DNA of 64,000 nt from Chitinophaga sp. H8. GTDB lineage: Bacteria; Bacteroidota; Bacteroidia; Chitinophagales; Chitinophagaceae. Below the pieces are notes generated by a model. It ran no database searches and was not told where the DNA came from. It worked only from the letters and a program-made list of their open reading frames with translations. Where the stretch lies: contig NZ_JBEXAC010000002.1 of the NCBI RefSeq assembly GCF_040567655.1, forward strand, positions 930,001-994,000, written 5' to 3'. The position numbers and the translations under genes are program-made. Shown here piece by piece: positions 1 to 10,175 of this stretch (the stretch's first letter is position 1; each line of letters opens with the position of its first letter).

Positions 1-290
1 ACAGACGCATTTACAGCACCACCAGTGCGGTATTTCCATAATTCTTTGCCGGTTCTTTTATCCAGTGCATACAGCGTAGAATCTCCTCCTCCGGCAAACA
101 GGGAATTGCCATTAATTACGGGAGAGGCCACAATAGGTCTTTGTGTGTTGAATTGCCATTTTACCTGCGGGGCATCGGCAACATCTGCAGTAATGGTAAA
201 ATTATTCCTGCTGGCAGTACGCCCTAAGTGCTGGGCTTGCAGGACAGTGTGGCAAAGTATTGCCAGTGCTAGTACAAATAAAGGTTTCAT
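1..290 (-). CDS. PQQ-like beta-propeller repeat protein (N-terminal part)
   Basis: Partial gene: the start is in the window and the rest lies beyond the left edge. Reading the minus strand from the ATG at 288-290 gives about 96 residues without a stop. A signal peptide is clear (MKPLFVLALAILCHTVLQAQ), so the product is exported. Residues ~40-95 show one propeller blade of the PQQ/BamB type: VKWQFNT, then SPVINGNSLFAGGGDSTLYA, then LDKRTGKELWKYRTGG. This pattern (value displayed, 'LDxxTGxxxWxY') is typical of PQQ_2 repeats found in BamB-like proteins and in outer-membrane or periplasmic propellers. Without the rest, a scaffold protein cannot be told from an alcohol-dehydrogenase-like enzyme. 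Divergent from poxB. Confidence 0.8.
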   Translation of the reverse strand, partial: MKPLFVLALAILCHTVLQAQHLGRTASRNNFTITADVADAPQVKWQFNTQRPIVASPVINGNSLFAGGGDSTLYALDKRTGKELWKYRTGGAVNAS

Positions 291-470
291 GAGGTAGGGA
301 AATTATACCGCTGAATATACAGTTTCATTAACTTTTTTTAGGGATTATTATACAAGCTGCAATAGAGAGGGTTGGTGGGAAAGCAGAACAATATGCCTGG
401 TAATATGTTTTATAAACCCACGGGCACAGGTATAGTTATTGTGTTTGTATTAAAATGTAAAACCTGATAT

Positions 471-2207
471 ATGGCTAAATCAGTAGCAGAACAGATTGTG
501 GATATGCTGGCCACAGCTGGTGTTAAACGTATTTATGCAGTAACTGGCGACAGTTTGAACCACTTAAACGATGCTATCCGGAGAAATGGCAGAATACAAT
601 GGATTCATGTCCGTCATGAGGAAGTAGGTGCATATGCTGCGGGCGCAGAAGCCCAGCTGACAGGCCTGGCTTGCTGTGCGGGTAGTAGTGGCCCAGGCCA
701 TGTACACCTGATCAATGGTTTGTACGATGCACACCGGTCCGGTGCTCCGGTATTAGCGATTGCTTCAACAATTGCTACCAATGAATTTGGTACCGATTAT
801 TTCCAGGAAACAAATACTACCAAACTATTTGATGATTGCAGCTATTATAACCAGGTTGCCACAACGCCTGCGCAGGTACCGCGTATGCTGCAGGCTGCAT
901 TGCAGCATGCAGTACACAAAAATGGCGTAGCCGTGCTGGGCCTCCCCGGAGATGTGGCTGCTGCAGATGCCACAGATATTACCTCCTCTGTACAACTATA
1001 CCGGTCAGCATCAGTTATCCGGCCTGCTGATGAAGCACTCCGGCAACTGGCGCAATTATTACTGGATGCCGGTAAAGTAGCGATTTACTGTGGCATCGGG
1101 GCGGCAGATGCGCATGATGAAGTAGTGCAGCTGGCAGCATTATTAAAAGCACCAGTGGGGTATACCTTCCGTGGGAAAATGGGCCTGGAATATGATAATC
1201 CCTATGCTGTTGGTATGACTGGTTTACTGGGGCTGGCATCTGCTTATAAAAGTATGCATGAAGCAGATGTATTGTTACTGCTGGGTACAGATTTTCCCTA
1301 TACTCCTTTTATACCGGCGGATAATAAAATAGTACAAATAGACCTGAAGCCGGAACGGCTGGGCAGACGTGCGCCATTGGAGATGGGGTTATGCGGTAAT
1401 ATCAAAGACACCCTGCAGGCATTACAACCACTATTAAAGGAGAAACAGGATACCCAGTTCCTGGATGAAATGGTAGAATTTTATAAGCAGGTAAAAAAGC
1501 GCCTGGAAACATATGTGGACGACCAGGGTAAAGCGGAAGCCATCAGCCCGGAATTTGTGGCAGCTACTATCAGCAAACTGGCGGCACAGGACGCAATATT
1601 TACAGTAGATACAGGTATGACTAATGTATGGACGGCCCGCTATCTGGAAGCTACAGGCAAACGGGTACTCCTGGGATCTTTTAATCACGGGTCCATGGCT
1701 AATGCTATGCCACAGGCCATTGGGGCTGCACTGGCGACACCGGGAAGACAGGTATATGCGTTATGTGGTGACGGGGGCCTAACTATGCTGCTGGGTGATC
1801 TCATGACGATCATTCAATATAAACTTCCCGTGAAAGTGATCGTTTTCAATAACCGTTCTCTGGGAATGGTAAAGCTGGAAATGGAAGTTGCCGGATTGCC
1901 GGACTGGCAAACAGATATGGTGAATCCTGATTTTGCTGCGATAGCTGCAGTAATGGGATTTAAAGCCTTTACAATTAAAACGCCGGAAGAAACGGCCACA
2001 GTACTCGAACAAGCCTGCAACGAATCAGGGCCCGTGCTTGTGAATATTTTTACCAATCCCAACTCACTTGCGATGCCACCAAAGGTCGAATTTGGACAAA
2101 TGAAAGGCTTTGCACTCTGGATGGGGAAACTGATTTTAAGCGGGCGGTATGAGGAAGTATTTGATTCGATAAAGTCCAATTATAAACATCTGAAAGATGT
2201 GCTGTAA
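471..2207 (+). CDS. poxB: Thiamine-pyrophosphate-dependent pyruvate oxidase/dehydrogenase (PoxB-like)
   Basis: 578 residues, close to E. coli PoxB (572). In that family the enzyme decarboxylates pyruvate to acetate and CO2 and passes electrons through FAD to the membrane quinone pool. Seen here: the N-terminal TPP-binding Pyr domain with GDSLN and RHEEVGAYAAGAEAQLTG (the Glu that activates TPP), then the FLINGLYD-like segment, a central FAD/DHS-like domain, and the C-terminal PP domain with the TPP motif GDGGLTMLLGDL...NN at about residues 430-460. The C-terminal tail (GFALWMGKLILSGRYEEV) resembles the region that in PoxB mediates lipid activation. It stands alone, convergent with tamL with only 6 bases between stops. 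Acetolactate synthase and other TPP oxidases are less likely because of the whole-length PoxB similarity. Confidence 0.88.
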   Translation: MAKSVAEQIVDMLATAGVKRIYAVTGDSLNHLNDAIRRNGRIQWIHVRHEEVGAYAAGAEAQLTGLACCAGSSGPGHVHLINGLYDAHRSGAPVLAIASTIATNEFGTDYFQETNTTKLFDDCSYYNQVATTPAQVPRMLQAALQHAVHKNGVAVLGLPGDVAAADATDITSSVQLYRSASVIRPADEALRQLAQLLLDAGKVAIYCGIGAADAHDEVVQLAALLKAPVGYTFRGKMGLEYDNPYAVGMTGLLGLASAYKSMHEADVLLLLGTDFPYTPFIPADNKIVQIDLKPERLGRRAPLEMGLCGNIKDTLQALQPLLKEKQDTQFLDEMVEFYKQVKKRLETYVDDQGKAEAISPEFVAATISKLAAQDAIFTVDTGMTNVWTARYLEATGKRVLLGSFNHGSMANAMPQAIGAALATPGRQVYALCGDGGLTMLLGDLMTIIQYKLPVKVIVFNNRSLGMVKLEMEVAGLPDWQTDMVNPDFAAIAAVMGFKAFTIKTPEETATVLEQACNESGPVLVNIFTNPNSLAMPPKVEFGQMKGFALWMGKLILSGRYEEVFDSIKSNYKHLKDVL

Positions 2208-2213
2208 TTATGA

Positions 2214-4772
2214 TTAGAACGGATATCCGATAGCGATATTCAGAACCAGGTTTTCTTTTCTCCAGTCAGGATCTCCAAAACGTACCTTATTAATTACCCA
2301 GCGTTCCTTTTCAGGGAGCCAGGGTTTACGTAACGGGAAGGCCAGATCAAAGCGTACTACCACAATAGAGGCATCTATACGTAAGCCTGCGCCGGAACCT
2401 ACTGCTATTTCTTTATAGAAACGATTGAATTTAAACTGGCTGCCAGGTTTTTCAGCGATATCCTTCTGTAGCCAGATATTACCTGCATCTACAAAAAGGG
2501 CAGCATTTACCACGCTAAACAAATGCATACGCAGTTCAGAATTAAACTCCAGTTTAATATCCCCTGCTTCATTGGCCAGCAGATTTGATAAAGTGTCTGG
2601 CCGGATGTAGGAACCGGGCCCCAGGGTCCTTACCCGGAATGCCCTGATACTGCTGCTTCCTCCTGTAAAGTATTGTTTTACAAAAGGAAGTGTGGATGAA
2701 TTACCATAAGGCAGACCGTATCCTCCGTACAACCGGTTTATCCAGGTCATACCCTTGCTGAGCTTCCAGTAATGACGGGCATCTAAACTTACCCGGCCAT
2801 ATTGGGCAAAAGGATTATTAAAAATTTTACGGGTGCTGTCTGCTCCTTTTTTAATGAGAAGTCCCATCAGATTACCTGAAACATCAATGTTCCCGCTGAT
2901 ATAGAAACCATGTATACGGTTATCAGACTGATTATTAAAGGTGATAGTATAGTTACTTCCCAGGATGAACTGTTTGGAAATAGCGTTACGCTGACTGGGA
3001 TCCACTTTCAGGATACTATCATATGCCGCAGTAGTATTGGTAGGCAATACATATGAAATGGAAATCGGTGCCAGGGCATGATCAAGATATGCTGATTTGC
3101 GCCAGAGGTATTGCAGCTGCGCGGAATAAGCATTCAGATTATACAGGTCCCGCCGGCTATATAATTCATATGCCAGGCTGATGCGTGTTCTGGGCACATA
3201 AGGTGTACGTATGTTAATCCCTCTGATAGGTGTGAGGAAGCGTGGTACTGTTACAGACGCTTCTCCCTTCAGGCTATAAGAATTAGATCCCGCTGCCTTT
3301 CCCCTGCCTCCGGTTTGCCACTCCATCCCTCCTGCCAGGGATAATTCCAGCAGATTGGCAGCATGCAACCAGTTACGGTTGCGGGCTGTGATTCTTACCT
3401 CAGAACCAACAAAACCATTTGATTTGGAGGTGCCTCTTAATTCTGCCTGCAAAGAGCGGCGGGGATAAGGCGTAAGATAGAATTTTGCACTTAAAAGCCC
3501 ACTGTCGCTTACCACCTGGCTATCCCGTAACATGGCGGTTTCACCTAATAGCCTGCCACTTTTAGGCTTACTGCTATCCTGTGCCAGCGTGCTGTCTTTT
3601 ACTGCAAAGGCCTTACGTTGTACACTATCTGCGGGAAGTACCTCTTTTATTTTGGTGCTGTCCCACAACAACCGTTGCTGTCTTCTGGATAAACTGTCCT
3701 CCGGAAACCGCCCCCTTCTTGCCCTGGCGCTGTCCAGCAGCATGTGATTCCTGGAAGCGCTGTTATCCCGTATAGGAGAGAACGTTCCTTTCACAAATTT
3801 GAACGTACCCAGGTTTACCAGTCTTTGTAAAGTAATATTATGTGAGCTGAGCCGGTATAAACTATCCGGCCGCAGGAAAACGGAGCGTTCAAAAACGATG
3901 GGCTTAAAGCGTTCCTGCGGATCAATAATATCCAGGTGCTGATAATGGATCACTTCTCCTCTTATAGTTGCAGAATCACCTTCCAGTGTGTAATCAGGAT
4001 ATAGGGTAATATCATGCATCTTATATGGGCGGCGAGCCACCTTGGGGGTGGTTTCTTTTACTTTCAGGAATAAATCTACCGTACCCGCATTAGTGCTATC
4101 CACCTGTACCAGCAGGTAATCAGGCGTAAAGTAATAATACCCTTGTTCTTTCAATATGGCATGTATGCGTTCCCGTTCTGCCTTGACGCTATCCAGGCTA
4201 TATGGCTTTCCTACAATAAGGGAGCTGTTGCCGGCAGTAGCATATACTGTCCTTCCCAGTGCACTGCTGTCTGTTTCAAAGGTTACACTTTTGATGGTAT
4301 AGCGGTGATTAGCGGTAGAACGGTAAATGATATCCGCTTTTTTCTTCCCTTCATTTTTAATTTCTGATGTTGTAGCTGCCTGGAAATAACCATGATCTAC
4401 CAGGTATTCCTGCAGCACCTCAGCGGTATAGTTTGGTTTGGCCTGACTTAGCAGGATAGGTGCCTGTCCCCATTTTTTACGGAGTAAATAATTCAGCCCT
4501 TTTCCCTTAGGTTCATTACCAAGGTTGTAGAGCCAGAGTTTTATAGGCATTCCCAGGAACTTGCTGTTAGGCACCGGGCGTACCCTTTTTTCCATACCTT
4601 CTTTCAGGGTGCCGTAATCTTTAGGCTTGTTTTTATCTTCCCATTTGATAGTTGCACCTGTATACAGGCGGTCACCTTCCGGTACAGTACGTGTGGTACT
4701 GCAGGAGCTGATACCCAGGCCCAGGAGCCAGAGTGTTATTAATTGAACGATATTGCTGTTTCCTTTCCGCAT
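2214..4772 (-). CDS. tamL: TamL: TamA-like outer-membrane Omp85 lipoprotein
   Basis: 852 residues, Omp85/BamA superfamily ('surface antigen D15'). The start gives a lipoprotein signal with lipobox GISSC (Cys24), the feature that separates Bacteroidota TamL from classical TamA. POTRA-like repeats follow (~residues 35-420), then a 16-stranded barrel-like C-terminal half ending in a short aromatic tail (NIAIGYPF). A conserved loop motif, FTGGSSSIRAFRVRTLGPGSY at about residue 700, matches the barrel L6 region (RGF/RGY type; here RAF). It lies 17 bases downstream of tamB on the same strand, so the two are almost certainly co-transcribed and form the TAM envelope-spanning complex for outer-membrane protein or lipid delivery. 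BamA itself is unlikely because of the lipobox and the TamB neighbour. Confidence 0.88.
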   Translation of the reverse strand: MRKGNSNIVQLITLWLLGLGISSCSTTRTVPEGDRLYTGATIKWEDKNKPKDYGTLKEGMEKRVRPVPNSKFLGMPIKLWLYNLGNEPKGKGLNYLLRKKWGQAPILLSQAKPNYTAEVLQEYLVDHGYFQAATTSEIKNEGKKKADIIYRSTANHRYTIKSVTFETDSSALGRTVYATAGNSSLIVGKPYSLDSVKAERERIHAILKEQGYYYFTPDYLLVQVDSTNAGTVDLFLKVKETTPKVARRPYKMHDITLYPDYTLEGDSATIRGEVIHYQHLDIIDPQERFKPIVFERSVFLRPDSLYRLSSHNITLQRLVNLGTFKFVKGTFSPIRDNSASRNHMLLDSARARRGRFPEDSLSRRQQRLLWDSTKIKEVLPADSVQRKAFAVKDSTLAQDSSKPKSGRLLGETAMLRDSQVVSDSGLLSAKFYLTPYPRRSLQAELRGTSKSNGFVGSEVRITARNRNWLHAANLLELSLAGGMEWQTGGRGKAAGSNSYSLKGEASVTVPRFLTPIRGINIRTPYVPRTRISLAYELYSRRDLYNLNAYSAQLQYLWRKSAYLDHALAPISISYVLPTNTTAAYDSILKVDPSQRNAISKQFILGSNYTITFNNQSDNRIHGFYISGNIDVSGNLMGLLIKKGADSTRKIFNNPFAQYGRVSLDARHYWKLSKGMTWINRLYGGYGLPYGNSSTLPFVKQYFTGGSSSIRAFRVRTLGPGSYIRPDTLSNLLANEAGDIKLEFNSELRMHLFSVVNAALFVDAGNIWLQKDIAEKPGSQFKFNRFYKEIAVGSGAGLRIDASIVVVRFDLAFPLRKPWLPEKERWVINKVRFGDPDWRKENLVLNIAIGYPF

Positions 4773-4789
4773 TCCTGTTATGTAGGCGT

Positions 4790-7700
4790 TTATTTTTTTT
4801 GCTCCTTGTTGCGGAGTTTTTCTTTTTTATCTGTTTTTCTGGCCCGCTGCAAAATCTCTTTAAAGTTATCGTAGTCCATTACCAGCGCAAAAGCCACACC
4901 GGTTTCTATTATCTGTCCTTCTACTACAGTTTCATTCTTATTGCGCTGGTATACCCGTACCAGATAGCGGCCATCACGGGTAAGCTGATATTCTACAGAG
5001 ATATCCCCTACCAGGGAGCTGGCATTAGACTGCTGTTGCCCCTGTAGCATTATATTGGAGCCAACTGAAACAGTCAAGCGGTCGTTAAAGAGCTTTTTGG
5101 AAGCACCCACGTTAAGCGTAGTCGTTTCCTGTGCAGCGCCGCTGGAGTAGTCTTCTTTGTTTTGCAAGTCAAAATTGAGATCTATTCCTTTAATAAGGTT
5201 GCCGGCCAGATTATTGAGCTGCTGTGATAATATTTTACTTACACTTTGTTTAGCCGCATTACCAATACCACCGCCACCGGCACTATTCAGGGTAGCCATA
5301 GGATCTTCAGGAATAAAGCTGTTCAAAACAAGCAGGCCCATCACCTGTTTATTCAGCTCAGACTCTACCTGGTTGATTTGTTTGATACGATTATAAACCG
5401 CACCATCCAGTGCATTACGTTCCCGCTCCGGCATATCCAGCATAAAGGTGATATCAGGCTTCATGAGGTTGCCTTTGATCATCAGGTACACATCAAAAGG
5501 TAAGCGCTGTTTAAAGCGGGTTCTTTCTGACTCTGATTTACCACTGATCTGATCAGCTACCAGATCTGCAGCAGAAGTTTCTACCGTGTATTTGGCAGTA
5601 ATATCAAGATCCGCACTGGTGGCTTCTCCATTGAAAGAGATGAAGCTACCTTTCTGAATAGTAAATGACCGTTTGATCAGCTGGTTTAATGACATTTCAT
5701 ATTTACCCCCATCTATCTCATATCTGCCGGTGAGGCTCATTTTACTGCTGGGGTCCAATGTTGCATTAATATTGGCGGTACCTTTTGCTTCTACATAATC
5801 ACCGTTTTGTTTGTCAATGATTATTTTGATGGTAGATGCCGGCGTTATTTCCGCAATGCCGGAAAATATGATGCCTTTCAGGCGTGGGTTTTCAAATTTG
5901 GAACTATCCACTTTGGCCAGCATACTGGAATCTACCGGATTGGATTTGTCTACAAATTCGATGACCCCTTCCCTGTCGGACAGCCCCGGTGCATCATCCG
6001 GCAGCATTACGGTGATGTTGGACTTATCCCTCAGTTTAACGGTAGCATCTACACGGGGTAAATCAAGATTACCCCGGATTTTTACTTTACTGTCAATGAA
6101 TGCCGGTCCATAGATCCATTGGTCCTGGCTTTGCTGCTTACCCAGTGCCATGAAATTATCTGCATTTACATCCAGCCGGAAGCTATAGTTTGTAAAGTCT
6201 TTGGTATTAATGCGGCCATCCACCACCAGTTCATTTTTCAGACTATCTATAATAACCAGTTTATTCAGCTGGATACCTTTGTCATCGATAATAATGGTTT
6301 CATCAGGCAGGGTAAGATCACTGCCCAGGTAGGTGATAGTACCTCCTGCGTTATTAAAATGCAGGTTACCGTTTACATTAGGCTTGTCAGTAGTACCTTT
6401 TATGGTAAACTGGCCATCAGCGGTACCATGCATACGGGAGATATTCCCAAATGTAAATGGTTCGAAAGAAGCCATATTGAGTTTTGCGATATTCACCGCT
6501 GCATTAATAGTACTGTCATAGGTACCAGCCACTTTTACATCATTATCATTGCCGGTAAGACTGGCATCCAGTTTATATTGAGCAGGTACCGGTGTTTCCA
6601 CTTGTGCGTTCAGCGTGCCCATCGCAGCTCCCTGTACAATAAGACTGTCTACTTTAAGCGTACTGTTGATGAGCGGAGAAGTGTCCCAGTTGCGCACCTG
6701 TGCATCTGCATTGAGCACGCCATTAGCCAGCAGGGTATCTGCCGCCAGCATACCGGTGATAGTAGATAGCTGGAAGTCTTTTATACTGGCGAGGAAAGCA
6801 GGTTTGCTACCACTGGAATCCTGCTGGGTAGATAATTGTATGGATTGCTGGCCGTAGGAAAGTTTCAGATTGGCGGTATCTGGTCCGCCATCTTTGATAC
6901 GTATGAGGTTATTTTCTGCTACGGTCCATTTTGCTTTATTGAGCAGCAGATCTGGTTTTAAAGACAGCTCCATTACGTTGGCTGGCAGGAACCGGAGTAA
7001 GCCGCCCACTTTATATTTGGGTAAATGTTTTACATCTTCCAGGTCAAGGTCCCAATCCACCAGGCCGGCGTGCGCAGTAGTCTGTAATTGCGTGTGGTAC
7101 AGGGGTACAACTTTGTGCTTAATAGCTGCCAGGGAAATGACCGCTTTCAGTGTGGTATCCTGGATGTGTGCCTTTACCAGCATACTATCCAGCTGAAGGG
7201 AATCGTAATTCAGTTTAGGTAGTGCAGCATTTAAGACCAGGAGGCTGCTATCACTGTTCATCCGGCCATCAATGATCAGCGGCTTTTCCATGCGCAAGCC
7301 TGGTAAAAGCGGCTGGAGGCTGGTAGGCCATGATAAAGCAGCTGTCCACTGTAGTTGCTGGTCTGGCGGAAGTTGTACAATCCTGGAAGAATCGATAGGT
7401 TGTAGTGGTTTATTAATCAGTTGGCCCATCGCCCCTCCTACTTTGGTATAATCCACATTACCCTGTGCTTTGATAAAGCCAAATGGTCCCAGGAGGGAAA
7501 GGTATTGCTGATCCTGCCAGTGTGCTATCAGCAGTACAGAATCTACCGGAAGTACCTGTCCTTCTGCAGCTATTTGCCAGTCGGTAAGCCAGGCACCCCC
7601 TTCCAGGCGACGGGGTTCCAGGCTGGAAAAGTCGGCCAGGAGGTTACCTTTTAAGATCATGGGTTTATCATACCAGTTGGTGGCATAGAGGTCTGCTTTG

Positions 7701-9832
7701 GCCAGGTTCATTACTGCTTTCAGATTTCTTACAGTAGTGTCTGCCAGCTGTCCGCTAACGTTGAAGTTTGCGGTGATGCTGGTATCCGCACTTTCGCCAG
7801 TAGCTTCAAACAGACCTTTGTTAATATGACCTTTGATGTTTACATCCTGATACGTGTAGCCATTATAGGTGGCATGGTCCAACTGTATGGCGGCTTTAGC
7901 CAGCATGTCCGGAAGACTGTATCCCTGGCCTTGTGCTACCATGTGTCCGGAGATCCATCCGAAGGTAGTATCATACAGTAATACGCCTGGATGTACCCGG
8001 AAGTCGGACAGATTTACCTCATACCTGCTACGCAGGCTATCTGTAATGTTGATGAGGTGGGCAGACAGGTTTGCATTGGCGGATTCGCTTTTCAGCTGAA
8101 GTTGTGTTTGCATATCCTGCATCCCCCCTTTAAATGAGCCGGTGAGCAGCAGGTGTTCCGGTAGGCGCGGTGTATCTGGTAAGATACCTGCCGGCAACCA
8201 GGAGCGCAGTGGCTTGTTGCCGGATTGCAGCAAGATCGAAGGCAGATTAGCCTGCAGGCGGTCTACATCTGTAGCGTGGGCTATTTCTCCCTGTGTTTGC
8301 AGGATATTGCCATCATTATCCGTTACATGCAGTTGTTCTATTTTTAATTGTCCCAGGCTACCTTTTATGATAGCAGCGAGGGTAAGTTGTTTATGCCAAA
8401 GGGGAGCAAATGATTTGTTTTTACGGGCATCCGGTACAAAAGGCAGCCACTCTCCCAGTGCAATATGGGAAGAATCCAGGTTGGCAGTTATCTGCAACAG
8501 GTCCATGTTTTGAGATAAAGTGGACCAGGAAGGAACGCTAACGGCTATATGCCGGCGTAAAAGGCTTTGATTGGTTTGTATCAGAAAGTTTTGCAGTGCC
8601 AGGCTTTGCGGCGTGAACAGGAACTTCATGTTGGCCTTCCGGATGGCAAACCCTGACTTGTCTTTTACTTTAAGGCTGTGCATTACCGCCGAAATGCTAT
8701 CCGGTTTGTAGCGTATATTGCCAACACGGGTAGAAAAGTCTGTCAGGAAAAGGTGGTTATAATCCGGATCTGGCCCTGCAGCTTTAGGCGGCGGGGCGCC
8801 ATTATCATACCGCATTGCCAGTCTGTCCATAGTTACCTGGGTAGCAAATACCTGCCAGGTATTAGGAGTGGAATCTGGCGGAGGTGTGGTCGTATCCTTT
8901 GCCGGCAGCATGGTGAGCAGCCCACCGGTGTTTTTGATACTGAGGTCGCCTATCTGAATGCGGGTAGAATCCTGGTCGAGATTACTGTTGCGCAGCATCA
9001 ATTCCCCTATTTTCCAGGCAGTACTGAGTCCACTGCCTTCATCCGCATAAACAAAACTGCTATTGGTGATCTGTAGTTTTTTCAGGAGCAGGTGAAGTGT
9101 ACTGCCGGAAGTATCTGCTGGCGGTGGAGGCGGAGCGGCTGCAGTTAATGTTTTAGGGATATACTGTTGTTTAAACAATCCCTTTAGCCCATCCAATTTT
9201 ATTCCCCTGAAGGAATATACCCCATCGTTAATCAGCAGATCATCCGGGTCTACATGCAGCTGATGCCAGGTTAAAACGGCGGTCATTCCTCCGGGGGCAT
9301 CAATATAGCTCACTTTTACCTGGCGCAGAGAAATGTCTTTTATTTTAAACTGTAAGGTGGTGCCGGTAGCCGGTACAAGTGTATCAGGAGGAGCCTCTGT
9401 ACTACCAAAAGCATCTGCTATAAACTGGTAGTTAAAGGCACTATCCCCCTGATGGCGGTATATATTAACCAACAGGGTATCCCATTCCAGTTTATTGATG
9501 TTCAGTTCATTATTTAAGAAGGAAAGCAGATTATACCGCACTTTCAGGGAACCGGTATAGAACAGGGCCTGATTAGTAGTATCTGCAACAAATACGTTAC
9601 GCAGTTCTAAATATTGCCAGCCTCTGGCATGCAGATAGCCAATACGGACTTTAGTATGTAGTTTCTTTTGCAAATATGATTCTCCCTGCCGGCGCAGATA
9701 GTCCTGTACCGAGGTTAATTGCAATAAAAGCACTACCATAACGGGCAATAGCAGCACCGCTACAATAATCCATAAAAGCCAACGCCACCAGGGGCGGCCA
9801 TGTTTCTCTCCGGTTTCTGCTGGTTCTGTCAC
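4790..9832 (-). CDS. tamB: TamB: AsmA-like inner-membrane translocation/assembly module protein
   Basis: 1680 residues. One N-terminal membrane helix (about residues 15-38, WWRWLLWIIVAVLLLPVMVV) anchors it in the inner membrane; the rest is a very long beta-rich, AsmA-like region that in this family forms a groove spanning the periplasm for lipid transport. The C-terminal ~450 residues carry the TamB/DUF490 domain (for example KMSLTGRYEIDGGKYEMSL and TTLNVGASKKLFNDRLTVSVG). The start is a GTG at 9830-9832; no in-frame ATG exists between it and the upstream stop (9842-9844). It precedes tamL by 17 bases. Function as a TamL partner follows from family knowledge; substrate is not visible in the sequence. 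Confidence 0.88.
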   Translation of the reverse strand: MTEPAETGEKHGRPWWRWLLWIIVAVLLLPVMVVLLLQLTSVQDYLRRQGESYLQKKLHTKVRIGYLHARGWQYLELRNVFVADTTNQALFYTGSLKVRYNLLSFLNNELNINKLEWDTLLVNIYRHQGDSAFNYQFIADAFGSTEAPPDTLVPATGTTLQFKIKDISLRQVKVSYIDAPGGMTAVLTWHQLHVDPDDLLINDGVYSFRGIKLDGLKGLFKQQYIPKTLTAAAPPPPPADTSGSTLHLLLKKLQITNSSFVYADEGSGLSTAWKIGELMLRNSNLDQDSTRIQIGDLSIKNTGGLLTMLPAKDTTTPPPDSTPNTWQVFATQVTMDRLAMRYDNGAPPPKAAGPDPDYNHLFLTDFSTRVGNIRYKPDSISAVMHSLKVKDKSGFAIRKANMKFLFTPQSLALQNFLIQTNQSLLRRHIAVSVPSWSTLSQNMDLLQITANLDSSHIALGEWLPFVPDARKNKSFAPLWHKQLTLAAIIKGSLGQLKIEQLHVTDNDGNILQTQGEIAHATDVDRLQANLPSILLQSGNKPLRSWLPAGILPDTPRLPEHLLLTGSFKGGMQDMQTQLQLKSESANANLSAHLINITDSLRSRYEVNLSDFRVHPGVLLYDTTFGWISGHMVAQGQGYSLPDMLAKAAIQLDHATYNGYTYQDVNIKGHINKGLFEATGESADTSITANFNVSGQLADTTVRNLKAVMNLAKADLYATNWYDKPMILKGNLLADFSSLEPRRLEGGAWLTDWQIAAEGQVLPVDSVLLIAHWQDQQYLSLLGPFGFIKAQGNVDYTKVGGAMGQLINKPLQPIDSSRIVQLPPDQQLQWTAALSWPTSLQPLLPGLRMEKPLIIDGRMNSDSSLLVLNAALPKLNYDSLQLDSMLVKAHIQDTTLKAVISLAAIKHKVVPLYHTQLQTTAHAGLVDWDLDLEDVKHLPKYKVGGLLRFLPANVMELSLKPDLLLNKAKWTVAENNLIRIKDGGPDTANLKLSYGQQSIQLSTQQDSSGSKPAFLASIKDFQLSTITGMLAADTLLANGVLNADAQVRNWDTSPLINSTLKVDSLIVQGAAMGTLNAQVETPVPAQYKLDASLTGNDNDVKVAGTYDSTINAAVNIAKLNMASFEPFTFGNISRMHGTADGQFTIKGTTDKPNVNGNLHFNNAGGTITYLGSDLTLPDETIIIDDKGIQLNKLVIIDSLKNELVVDGRINTKDFTNYSFRLDVNADNFMALGKQQSQDQWIYGPAFIDSKVKIRGNLDLPRVDATVKLRDKSNITVMLPDDAPGLSDREGVIEFVDKSNPVDSSMLAKVDSSKFENPRLKGIIFSGIAEITPASTIKIIIDKQNGDYVEAKGTANINATLDPSSKMSLTGRYEIDGGKYEMSLNQLIKRSFTIQKGSFISFNGEATSADLDITAKYTVETSAADLVADQISGKSESERTRFKQRLPFDVYLMIKGNLMKPDITFMLDMPERERNALDGAVYNRIKQINQVESELNKQVMGLLVLNSFIPEDPMATLNSAGGGGIGNAAKQSVSKILSQQLNNLAGNLIKGIDLNFDLQNKEDYSSGAAQETTTLNVGASKKLFNDRLTVSVGSNIMLQGQQQSNASSLVGDISVEYQLTRDGRYLVRVYQRNKNETVVEGQIIETGVAFALVMDYDNFKEILQRARKTDKKEKLRNKEQKK

Positions 9833-9862
9833 TATGATAATTTACAAATAGTAATTTACTGA

Positions 9863-9884
9863 ATAAACGTATTACGACGTTTAT
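9863..9884. promoter_or_regulatory. 8-bp perfect inverted repeat upstream of tamB
   Basis: ATAAACGT (9863-9870) and ACGTTTAT (9877-9884) form a perfect inverted repeat with a 6-base spacer, 30-52 bases upstream of the tamB start. The position suits an operator; the binding protein is unknown. It could also be chance in an A+T-rich promoter. Confidence 0.35.
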
Positions 9885-10095
9885 AGTTTAAACGACTGGG
9901 TATTAATGTTTAGCATGTTACAAAATCCATACCCGTGGGGAATGGGGGTAACAAGCATCCCTGCATGGTTATACGTACGTGAAGACAGGCGTCAGGGTGT
10001 GAAAAATAATCCACGTACTGATTTCCGGCACAACACCTACTACTGTTTCCTGAAATGGGTAAACGCAGCAAAAGTAGTAAATGTTGAACTAATGA

Positions 10096-10175
10096 GCAGT
10101 TAGCTTTTAGTTTAATGCAGCGGAAGAAAGCTGTTAGCTATTAGCAGTTAGCTTTTAGCTCAATGCAGCGGAAGG
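10096..10175. repeat. Tandem copies of a TTAGCTTTTAG...AATGCAGCGGAAG unit
   Basis: Two imperfect copies of a ~31-bp unit, starting at 10096 (gcagttagcttttagt...) and 10144 (gcagttagcttttagc...), each ending in AATGCAGCGGAAG, with a GCTGTTAGCTATTAGC segment between. They form the left edge of the element at 10148-10443 and belong to the same AGCTATTAGC/GCTTTTAGC family seen at 11441, 40441 and 48489. Confidence 0.75.

Noticed and set aside
6119..6769. A 216-codon open frame on the plus strand inside tamB.
   Set aside because: It is an antisense frame over a long coding gene with no recognisable domain.
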